Below are positions 1-5,495 of a stretch of 5,495 nucleotides of DNA, piece after piece (position 1 is the first letter of the stretch; each line of letters opens with the position of its first letter). The stretch is taken from NCBI GenBank assembly GCA_947460045.1, contig CANHGC010000130.1:1-5495 (forward strand), written 5' to 3'. A model generated the notes under the pieces. That model made no database searches and was not told the DNA's origin. It saw only the letters and a program-made list of their open reading frames with translations. The translations under genes were made by a program, and so were the position numbers. This stretch comes from Bacteroidota bacterium. GTDB lineage: Bacteria > Bacteroidota > Bacteroidia > NS11-12g > UBA955.

Positions 1-1042
1 AGCGCCCCCCCTTTTCAAAATAGGTTTTTTGCGGATCCACATTCCCACCGTTTCCCAATGCCCTTTGACCAATCCACTGCAATCCATAAACAAACGCATT
101 GGAAGCGTTCACATGCGCAGCATGGGCATGTGGTATTCCGCCACCTGCACCATGGTCTTTTGGGGATTTAACCACCGCTTGATTTGCCGGATTAAACGCA
201 ACACTACCGTCCCACTGCAACAAATGCGTTTCAAACACGTCTGTAACCACCTGCTCCCACAATTTCAACTTCCCTAGTTTCCAATCCTTTTCGATGCCTG
301 CAAAAGCAACCACAGACTCCGGCATATTGCCCTTATAATTTGATTTCGTTCCATCCGGATTCACCCCAACCCCATACAAACCCATCGATTCACCTACGCC
401 ATACCAATGCACTGTGCTTCGGGGCGATATTTGATTCACCACGCCCAAATTAACCATCAAATCCGGTTTCATTTGGTAATCCAACAACAATCCTTCCACC
501 AAGGTTGGACGCATCCGGCCATCCTGAGGATTGATAAACGGCGAGCGAATGTGCTGTTTTCCCAGTTTCATCGATAAGCGGTTACCACTGTATTTCAGAT
601 ACAAATCCTCCAATCGGTCCAGTTCATTTTTGTTGGAAGGGTCTTCCACATCGAACAACCCCAGTTCATAGCGATTGGGTTGGTTCGATAAGGGATCGAT
701 ATCCGACAGATTGCTCGAAGCCAAATGATAAATGGCATAGCCACTAATACCCAATTGAAACCCTTTCCATTTGCCGGTTTCGTATCCAATGCCAACACCT
801 ACCCCATTTGCTTGATAATCAGTCAATCCCTCACTATTGTCTGTTAACATGGAGAACAATCTGGCATGACCAAAAAACCGTCCCGCTCGGAGAAACGACT
901 GCAAATCCTTGGAGGCCACCACCGCAGATGTATCGTGTTTCCCGCGTTCGGTGTGATGCACAAACGGTTGGTCTTGGGCCTGCAACGCAAGAACCATCCC
1001 GGTAACCAGTAGCAGAAATATTCTCTTCACCCCATCCGCCAT
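1..1042 (-). CDS. Outer-membrane porin resembling the OprD family, C-terminus outside window
   Basis: This frame is open for 347 codons from ATG 1042-1040 to the left edge with no stop, so the C-terminus is missing. Residues 1-22 look like a signal peptide: basic start (K6, R7), hydrophobic core 8-20 (IFLLLVTGMVLAL), then an AQ-rich cleavage region. The mature part alternates short polar and hydrophobic stretches with many Gly, Tyr and Trp, as in beta-barrels. Stretches such as GRFFGHARLFSMLTDN (54-69), DYQANGVGVGIGYET (75-89), NRYELGLFDVE (123-133), LYLKYSG (147-153) and SPFINPQDGRMRPTLVEG (167-184) match what I remember of OprD-like porins in Bacteroidota and Campylobacterota. Such porins pass small solutes across the outer membrane; the substrate here is unknown. 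Residues 297-310 are histidine-rich. An in-frame ATG at 1111 would put 23 residues before the signal peptide, so 1042 is preferred. The family call is from memory, without a search. Confidence 0.78.
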   Translation of the reverse strand, partial: MADGVKRIFLLLVTGMVLALQAQDQPFVHHTERGKHDTSAVVASKDLQSFLRAGRFFGHARLFSMLTDNSEGLTDYQANGVGVGIGYETGKWKGFQLGISGYAIYHLASSNLSDIDPLSNQPNRYELGLFDVEDPSNKNELDRLEDLYLKYSGNRLSMKLGKQHIRSPFINPQDGRMRPTLVEGLLLDYQMKPDLMVNLGVVNQISPRSTVHWYGVGESMGLYGVGVNPDGTKSNYKGNMPESVVAFAGIEKDWKLGKLKLWEQVVTDVFETHLLQWDGSVAFNPANQAVVKSPKDHGAGGGIPHAHAAHVNASNAFVYGLQWIGQRALGNGGNVDPQKTYFEKGGR

Positions 1043-1101
1043 CACCCCACCATAAACATCTTTGAACCATTGCAAACCAATAGTGAGTGAGCGACGATGA
1101 A

Positions 1102-1122
1102 AAATTTGCATGCTACAAATTT
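1102..1122. repeat. Inverted repeat upstream of the porin gene
   Basis: Perfect 7-bp arms AAATTTG (1102-1108) and CAAATTT (1116-1122) flank a 7-nt spacer, CATGCTA. The repeat sits in the 113-nt gap between tatD and the porin, 60-80 nt upstream of the porin start, where an operator for a dimeric regulator could lie. The arms are AT-rich and short, so chance is possible. No known operator consensus is recognised. Confidence 0.35.
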
Positions 1123-1141
1123 CTCGAATCAAATTCGGCGA

Positions 1142-1166
1142 TTGGGTGACAAAAGTCACAACCCAA
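1142..1166 (-). other. Hairpin-forming sequence over the tatD stop codon
   Basis: GTGAC (1146-1150) and GTCAC (1155-1159) form a perfect 5-bp stem with an AAAA loop on the plus strand (TTTT in the minus-strand RNA). Outer bases TTGG/CCAA extend it across a small bulge. The tatD stop (1156-1158) lies inside the stem. No U-run follows it in the direction of transcription, so it is not a convincing intrinsic terminator; it could slow transcript decay or weakly separate tatD from the porin gene. Confidence 0.3.
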
Positions 1167-1926
1167 ACAACTGCTCTGCGTTGGCCGTGGTAATATCTGC
1201 AACCTCTCTCAAAGAAACCCCTTTCACATCGGCCAGTTTTTCTGCCACCAAACGGGTGTAGGCGGGTTCATTTCTCTTACCGCGGTGAGGCACCGGAGGC
1301 AAATACGGACTGTCGGTCTCCAAGATGATGTGCTGTAAATCGATTTGCTTCAGCACCTCAGGCAATCCAGCATTTTTGTATGTTAGCACACCGCCAATGC
1401 CCAATTTAAATCCATCCAATTTCAGAATCTCCTCGGCCAATTCCACACTCTCCGAAAAACAATGAAAAACGCCCGTTAGTCCTTTGGATTTATATGGCTT
1501 CAACATTTCAATGATTCTGTGGGTAGCATTTCTAGAATGAATGGCGATGGGCAAACTTTTACTCAGCGCAAATTCCACTTGCATCAAAAAGGCCTTCTCT
1601 TGTATATCCTGGGTGGTTTTATCCCAGTATAAATCAATCCCAATCTCACCTACCGCGCAGTATGTATGGGTATCGAAGAACGAGAACAGCTGGGCGATTT
1701 CGGTTTCGTAGTCGGATTTCACATCGCAAGGGTGCAACCCCATCATCGGGTAACAAACTCCAGGATGATTCTCTACCAATTCATGCATTCCAGCCACCGT
1801 TTGCAAATCCACATTGGGCAATAAAATGCGATCCACGCCCATCCGCTTTGCATTTGCAATGGCCTCTTCTCGATCTTCATTAAACACGTCACTGTATAAA
1901 TGACAATGTGTATCTATCAATCTCAT
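1156..1926 (-). CDS. tatD: TatD-family metal-dependent hydrolase (putative DNase)
   Basis: 256 residues, full length for TatD/YcfH-type enzymes, which fold as a TIM barrel in the amidohydrolase superfamily. Expected metal and active-site motifs are present in order: DTHCH (5-9; H7 and H9), GLHP (63-66; H65), GEIGIDL (93-99; E94), H130 in AIHSR, FHCF (154-157; H155), and ETDSPYL (203-209; D205). PHRGKRNEP (213-221) is the usual family signature near the C-terminus. Characterised members are Mg-dependent 3'-5' exonucleases or deoxyribonucleases acting in the cytoplasm on DNA ends, with roles in DNA repair or degradation; some homologues may have other substrates. The ATG at 1926-1924 fits the family start, MRLIDTHCH. 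Its upstream region is AT-rich with no Shine-Dalgarno, normal for Bacteroidota. It follows the crotonase gene after 84 nt. Several TatD paralogues often coexist in one genome, so the symbol denotes the family rather than proven orthology to E. coli TatD. Confidence 0.95.
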   Translation of the reverse strand: MRLIDTHCHLYSDVFNEDREEAIANAKRMGVDRILLPNVDLQTVAGMHELVENHPGVCYPMMGLHPCDVKSDYETEIAQLFSFFDTHTYCAVGEIGIDLYWDKTTQDIQEKAFLMQVEFALSKSLPIAIHSRNATHRIIEMLKPYKSKGLTGVFHCFSESVELAEEILKLDGFKLGIGGVLTYKNAGLPEVLKQIDLQHIILETDSPYLPPVPHRGKRNEPAYTRLVAEKLADVKGVSLREVADITTANAEQLFGL

Positions 1927-2010
1927 CGTTTCTTATTATTACTAATATACCATTTAACGCGATTCATCGAATCCCAAAACACAGCACTTCCATTTGTTCT
2001 GTAGATACGC

Positions 2011-2787
2011 TTACCACTTCAATGCTTCTTTGTTCAAAAACGCATCAATCCCCTTCCTACAATCCTCACTGCCCCTGGCCTTTGCATTTTCCTTTGCCGC
2101 ATAATCTAAGGCTTCATCTCGGCCCATACTTGGAATTGCTCTCATCATTTCCTTCACCTTCGATACCGCTTGTGCCGATGTTGTATTGGAAATTTGCTCA
2201 GCCATTTGATCCACAACACCGCAGATTTCCTCCGCACTTACAACTCGATGTATCAATTGCATCCGCAATGCCTCATCGGCTGAAAACGTTCTGCCCGACA
2301 ACAAAATATCGCTCATCACAGACCCACTCACCTTTTCCCTTAAATACACCATCACAAGCGCTGGAATAAAACCGATCTTCACTTCTGTATACCCAAACAA
2401 GGCTTCCGGCGTGGCAACACAACAATCGGCCAAAGTCGCCAAACCGCACCCGCCTGCCAATGCCGGGCCTTCCACTTGTGAAATTACATATTTGGGCGAA
2501 TGATAGATCAAATCAAACAAGCGCCTCAATGCTTGAGAGTCGGCTTCATTTTCTTCCAAGGTAAAATCGCGAAGTTGAGCCAGATATCCGAGGTCGGCCC
2601 CAGCACAAAAGGGCTTGTCTGCAGACTTCAACACAATCACTCTGATTTGGTCAGTGTTGTTATAGCCTTCAATGGCGGTGTACAATTCCTGCACCAAAGC
2701 AGCACTCAACGCATTGCGTTTTTCGGGGCGATTCAAAACAACATACGCCACCCGATCGCGGACCTCAGTAAGCAACAAATCACTCAT
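2011..2787 (-). CDS. Crotonase-fold enzyme (enoyl-CoA hydratase/isomerase family)
   Basis: 258 residues, the standard length for a single-domain cytoplasmic crotonase acting on acyl-CoA thioesters. The N-terminal strand-turn VAYVVLNRPEKRNALS (13-28) is typical. CAGADL (61-66) and the AGGCGL turn (111-116) supply the two backbone NH groups of the oxyanion hole that stabilises the CoA thioester enolate. FGYTEVKIGFIPA (131-143) carries E135, aligned with the second catalytic Glu of rat enoyl-CoA hydratase (E164). The first catalytic Glu (E144 in rat) is replaced by G115. The sequence resembles Bacteroidota proteins often labelled methylglutaconyl-CoA hydratase-like (leucine breakdown), but the one-glutamate site also fits delta3,delta2-enoyl-CoA isomerases. 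The exact reaction is therefore left open. The start ATG (2787-2785) overlaps the comEC end by 8 nt, which suggests translational coupling; no Shine-Dalgarno is visible. Confidence 0.93.
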   Translation of the reverse strand: MSDLLLTEVRDRVAYVVLNRPEKRNALSAALVQELYTAIEGYNNTDQIRVIVLKSADKPFCAGADLGYLAQLRDFTLEENEADSQALRRLFDLIYHSPKYVISQVEGPALAGGCGLATLADCCVATPEALFGYTEVKIGFIPALVMVYLREKVSGSVMSDILLSGRTFSADEALRMQLIHRVVSAEEICGVVDQMAEQISNTTSAQAVSKVKEMMRAIPSMGRDEALDYAAKENAKARGSEDCRKGIDAFLNKEALKW

Positions 2788-4648
2788 GCAACAAAGGTAA
2801 TCGTAATACCCAATCGATTTTCTTCACGCCGCACTGAACTGAGTAGTTTTGCAATTTTTGCCAAAGCCATTTTTTGGTTTGAACATTTCGCAAATCACCT
2901 TCAACCCGCAACAAATCACCCTGTCTAGAAACCACAAAATCGCCCCGAAACGAAGCAATCACAAAGGTCTCCGATTGCCGCTTACACCAATATTGATTCA
3001 CTTCGGCACTTGCCCAAACACCCAACACACAAATCAAAATAAGCCATTGATATTGAATCTTCCCCCGGTACAATCGAACTGGATCTGTAACCCCAAACTT
3101 CTCGATGGTTTTAAAATATCTATCCACCGCCCAAACCAGCAATCCCAAAAACAACAAACCCCAACCACCCAACGGCAATGAAAACAATTGCGGCGTGGGC
3201 AAATACTCAAGCCGTTCCATCAACCAAAGCAAACCGCCAATCCCCAAACTGAAACAAGCAAATACCCATTTACCCAACACCGGAACCCAACTCAGCGTTA
3301 AACAGAGCAAAATGCCATACACCGACATTGTAAAAAATGGAAGCAGCAGCAAATTACCAACCAGAAACCACGTTGGAAACGATTGGAACTGCCAGAGAAT
3401 CAATGGCATCGTAAACAAAGTAGCCGACATCGTTAAACTCAAACTTTCCAAAAGCCAATTTTTCACAACGCTTTTTGTTTCGTACAAATGCACCCATCTC
3501 AAATGCAGCGTGGCAATACCCAAAACGGCCATATAGCTCAATTGAAAACCCAATTGCTCCACGCAAAATGGATCAGTAATCCATTGAATATACCCCGACC
3601 CCGCCAGCACATGTGTGAGTTTTTGTTTTCGATGAAAGGCAAATTTCCCCACCCACATCCACGTAGCCCCAATCATCGCCCTCACCACAGACGCCGATGC
3701 GCCCGTTAAAAAAGTATACCCCCAGCCCGCGGCAATCAACACAAACAAAGTAGAAATCTTGGGCTTGCCGCGGGCCCCAAAACCTGTAAATATCCAGAGT
3801 AACGCCCCCATGATCAATGCCACATGCATCCCAGAAACAGCCAACACATGCAACAAACCACCCAACCCAAATTGCCTTTCCAAATCGGCATCCAACCCAG
3901 ATTTATCGCCCACCAACATCGCAAACATCAAACCTGACTGAACCCCATTCAAATGAAGATTCAACAACTCCCGCAATCGCAACAACACAATCCGCCTAAA
4001 ACCATAAACCTCGCCCTGAAACCCATCGATATTACCCACGAATTCATAACCCGCGCCCCACTTCAAATGTCCATTCACGCCCAAAGCACGCATGATCCGG
4101 AACCAATTGGGCTGCATGGGCACATCCGAAGGTTTATACGCCTTGATCGCACCCAATGGCACCCAATACCTGCCTGCCCCCGGCATTTTATCGCCCAAAC
4201 GATGTCCAGACACCTTGAACAACAAATCCGCCGAGCTCCGATGCCCAACCGAATCAACCCATCCCACACAATAAACCACCCCCGCACTGCCTTTACCCAA
4301 TACCACCAGTGAATCGCGCACCTCAATCAACGCATACCCTTGTTTAGACTCTTTCCAGGGGAAAGCCCACCCTTGAAACACATCGGCAAACAGAAACAGG
4401 CCCAATCCGATATGAAAAACAAACAAACCCCACAACCTCCGACCTCCATGCCATACCCTAAAATTGAATACATAACCGGCCAATAACACGCAAAGTCCGA
4501 CCGTCAAAAAAAACAACCCAACCCCGAACAGCGCGTGCGGATTTTCACCCCACAAGGCCAAATCCCAATTGAAACGAATAAAAACGTAAGCAACAAACAA
4601 CCCCAAGAGGGGAACTGAAAACGGATTGGAGCGAATAAACTGTTGCAT
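2780..4648 (-). CDS. comEC: ComEC/Rec2 family competence protein (DNA-uptake channel)
   Basis: 622 residues of polytopic inner-membrane protein. ComEC forms the channel through which single-stranded DNA enters the cytoplasm during natural transformation. Residues 11-90 hold about three membrane segments, followed by a soluble region (about 100-230) matching the N-terminal extracytoplasmic (DUF4131-type) part. The Competence domain spans about 235-510: LLHVLAVSGMHVALI (265-279; H267 and H275) is the family signature, followed by GASASVVRAMIGA (316-328), LGFQLSYMAVLGI (366-378), SATLFTMPL (408-416) and NLLLLPFF (432-439), with hydrophobic segments throughout. The last membrane segment is about 533-548; residues 550-622 form a small soluble tail. 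There is no C-terminal metallo-beta-lactamase domain (no HxHxDH motif). It starts 23 nt after the upstream gene and overlaps the crotonase by 8 nt. No other competence gene is visible, so transformability cannot be judged. Confidence 0.95.
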   Translation of the reverse strand: MQQFIRSNPFSVPLLGLFVAYVFIRFNWDLALWGENPHALFGVGLFFLTVGLCVLLAGYVFNFRVWHGGRRLWGLFVFHIGLGLFLFADVFQGWAFPWKESKQGYALIEVRDSLVVLGKGSAGVVYCVGWVDSVGHRSSADLLFKVSGHRLGDKMPGAGRYWVPLGAIKAYKPSDVPMQPNWFRIMRALGVNGHLKWGAGYEFVGNIDGFQGEVYGFRRIVLLRLRELLNLHLNGVQSGLMFAMLVGDKSGLDADLERQFGLGGLLHVLAVSGMHVALIMGALLWIFTGFGARGKPKISTLFVLIAAGWGYTFLTGASASVVRAMIGATWMWVGKFAFHRKQKLTHVLAGSGYIQWITDPFCVEQLGFQLSYMAVLGIATLHLRWVHLYETKSVVKNWLLESLSLTMSATLFTMPLILWQFQSFPTWFLVGNLLLLPFFTMSVYGILLCLTLSWVPVLGKWVFACFSLGIGGLLWLMERLEYLPTPQLFSLPLGGWGLLFLGLLVWAVDRYFKTIEKFGVTDPVRLYRGKIQYQWLILICVLGVWASAEVNQYWCKRQSETFVIASFRGDFVVSRQGDLLRVEGDLRNVQTKKWLWQKLQNYSVQCGVKKIDWVLRLPLLHE

Positions 4649-4671
4649 ATCAGGGCATCGCCCCGAAGCAA

Positions 4672-5495
4672 CTAGGATGCAAAAATGCGTTTCAACATTC
4701 TGAGCATGTCACTCGCCGATTCATCGCGCCTACGCCATTGTTTCTCTTCGTACCAATGATCGTAAACGTCTAACCGAGCCGATGCATTTGGGGCATCTAT
4801 CATTTGTTGGATGAACAAACCCATTTTCTCCATATCACCCCCAAACAAAATGTTCGAGAATTCAAATCGTCTGCTCAAAGGCATTTGTCCAATCACGCCG
4901 TTCACTGTGAACGATGCAGTATTTTCAACTGTGGCCTCCAACCTGGGCTCTGCTGGCGTAGGCATCTCAATAACCGGAGGCGCTTCTACCACCGGAGGCA
5001 CTTCAACCACCACAGGAACCTCTACCACCGGAGGCACTTCTACCACCGGAGGCGTTTCTACTACCACAGGCACCTCTTCTACCACAGGTAACTCTTCTAC
5101 CACCGGAGCTGCTTCTACCACTACTGGAGCCTCAACCACCACAGGCACTTCAACCACCGGAGGCACAACCTCCACAGGAACTTCTTCCACCACAGGCGAT
5201 TCAACCACCGGCTCAAAAACCGTTTCAACCTTCGGAGCGATATCTGTGGACGCGATTTCTGTGGACGAAAATTCCACCTCAACCACCGACTCAACCGCTT
5301 CCACCCCTGTCGCATCCAACTCAGGAAACTCCAACTCAGGAAACTCCCTCGACAACAACTCTATATCCACCTCCATGTACAATTGGGCAGCCAACAATTT
5401 GATTTTCCCCAATAATGCAGAATCCATCATTTGGGTTTGGTCATTTACCAATTCGTGCTGTATACTTGCTATACTGTTCAGCACTTCGCGCAGAG
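4672..5495 (-). CDS. Protein of unknown function with Pro/Val/Glu repeat linker, probably 5'-partial
   Basis: I do not recognise a characterised family. A GTG at 5484-5482 could start a 270-residue protein, but the frame stays open to the window edge (preceding codons read L-R-E) and GTG starts are uncommon in Bacteroidota, so the true start is probably outside; numbering here is from that GTG. There are three parts. Residues 1-46 look helical. Residues 47-180 are acidic and low-complexity, including EFPEL twice (47-56), STEIA/STDIA, and a long PPVVEV-type repeat (about 91-175). The compact C-terminal part (about 190-270) has LSRRFEFSNILFGGDMEK (203-220) and a helical, Arg-rich tail. From memory, an 'RF.F...LFGGD' start to a helical C-terminal domain occurs in uncharacterised Bacteroidota proteins. 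No signal peptide or membrane segment is seen, so it is likely cytoplasmic, with the repeat as an extended spacer between two folded ends. The gene ends 23 nt before comEC and is probably cotranscribed with it. Confidence 0.82.
   Translation of the reverse strand, partial: LREVLNSIASIQHELVNDQTQMMDSALLGKIKLLAAQLYMEVDIELLSREFPELEFPELDATGVEAVESVVEVEFSSTEIASTDIAPKVETVFEPVVESPVVEEVPVEVVPPVVEVPVVVEAPVVVEAAPVVEELPVVEEVPVVVETPPVVEVPPVVEVPVVVEVPPVVEAPPVIEMPTPAEPRLEATVENTASFTVNGVIGQMPLSRRFEFSNILFGGDMEKMGLFIQQMIDAPNASARLDVYDHWYEEKQWRRRDESASDMLRMLKRIFAS
4960..5214 (-). repeat. Tandem 18-bp-type repeats encoding PPVVEV hexapeptides
   Basis: The stretch encodes residues about 91-175 of the repeat protein. 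The clearest part is 4973-5062: five back-to-back 18-bp units beginning ACCGGAGG or ACCACAGG on the plus strand, each encoding one six-residue unit of the PPVVEV type. Units 4973-4990 and 5027-5044 differ by one base. Further upstream in the gene the period shifts between 6 and 7 residues and the units have diverged. Near-identical DNA, not just protein, points to recent duplication by replication slippage or unequal recombination. Confidence 0.9.
5237..5266 (-). repeat. 15-bp tandem duplication (STEIA/STDIA)
   Basis: Two adjacent 15-bp copies, 5237-5251 and 5252-5266, differ at one base (GCGATATCTGTGGAC versus GCGATTTCTGTGGAC on the plus strand). They lie in the acidic region of the repeat protein, outside the main PVVE array, and keep the frame. 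Confidence 0.85.
5316..5345 (-). repeat. Exact 15-bp tandem duplication (EFPEL twice)
   Basis: CCAACTCAGGAAACT occurs at 5316-5330 and again, identical, at 5331-5345. It encodes the pentapeptide pair EFPEL-EFPEL at residues 47-56 of the repeat protein, just after the N-terminal helical part. Perfect identity suggests a recent event. Confidence 0.92.

Noticed and set aside
595..1070. Two short minus-strand open frames (595-798 and 834-1070) that could be read as small genes.
   Set aside because: They lie inside the porin frame and give sequence without family resemblance, whereas the porin frame is continuous and has recognisable motifs.
1043..1155. Possible promoter for the porin (GAAATTTG as a -7 element with an upstream TTTG).
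   Set aside because: The first base mismatches and the spacing to the TTTG is about 26 nt; not convincing enough to annotate.
1927..2010. Possible Bacteroidota-type promoter upstream of tatD (a TTTG and a TATATTAG that partly match -33 TTTG and -7 TAnnTTTG).
   Set aside because: The spacing is 25 nt instead of about 19-23 and the -7 match is imperfect, so I cannot support a promoter call.
1908..4326. Several plus-strand and minus-strand frames of 60-150 codons opposite or inside tatD, the crotonase and comEC.
   Set aside because: They are shadows of well-supported genes, with Pro/His/Asn-rich composition and no coherent motifs.
4804..5091. A plus-strand frame rich in His and Arg (HRRHF-like repeats), which looks like a basic nucleic-acid-binding protein.
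   Set aside because: It is the antisense image of the GTGGTAGAAG-type repeats of the Pro/Val/Glu gene; the composition follows from that repeat.
4960..5214. The repeat block as a CRISPR array or mobile-element repeat.
   Set aside because: Units are 18 bp, directly adjacent with no unique spacers, keep the reading frame and encode a regular hexapeptide; this is a coding tandem repeat.
4672..5495. TonB-like protein based on the Pro/Val/Glu-rich linker.
   Set aside because: No N-terminal membrane anchor is visible in the window and the C-terminal domain does not show the TonB fold motifs (for example YP near its end); only the linker composition is similar.

Overview
The window reads as a piece of a Bacteroidota chromosome. 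The evidence is a TatD paralogue, a crotonase and a short ComEC that all carry sequence signatures I associate with that phylum, an OprD-like porin of the type I recall from Bacteroidota, and start codons without clear Shine-Dalgarno sequences (the tatD leader is simply AT-rich). I cannot place it more finely than phylum.

All five genes lie on the minus strand, so transcription runs from high to low coordinates. From the right edge: (1) a protein of unknown function with a long Pro/Val/Glu repeat linker (about 4672-5495, 5' end probably outside the window); (2) comEC, a DNA-uptake channel without a metallo-beta-lactamase tail (2780-4648, 23 nt after gene 1); (3) a crotonase-fold acyl-CoA enzyme (2011-2787), whose start overlaps the end of comEC by 8 nt; (4) a TatD-family metal-dependent hydrolase/DNase (1156-1926, after an 84-nt gap); (5) the N-terminal 347 codons of an outer-membrane porin resembling the OprD family (1-1042, after a 113-nt gap). 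The porin gene runs off the left edge without a stop codon. No gap between genes exceeds about 115 nt.

Genes 1-3 are packed tightly enough to be one transcription and translation unit. tatD may belong to it or have its own promoter. The porin is set apart by a gap holding an inverted repeat, so it is probably regulated separately. ComEC and a TatD nuclease could both handle incoming DNA, but the crotonase and porin point to ordinary lipid or branched-chain acyl-CoA metabolism and nutrient uptake. I therefore read this as a mostly housekeeping cluster rather than a dedicated new system. There are no RNA genes, mobile elements or CRISPR arrays that I can support.

The most unusual items are the repeat-expanding Pro/Val/Glu protein, which has tandem DNA duplications at several places and two period lengths; the crotonase with only one of the two classical catalytic glutamates; and a histidine-rich segment plus a seven-G tract in the porin.
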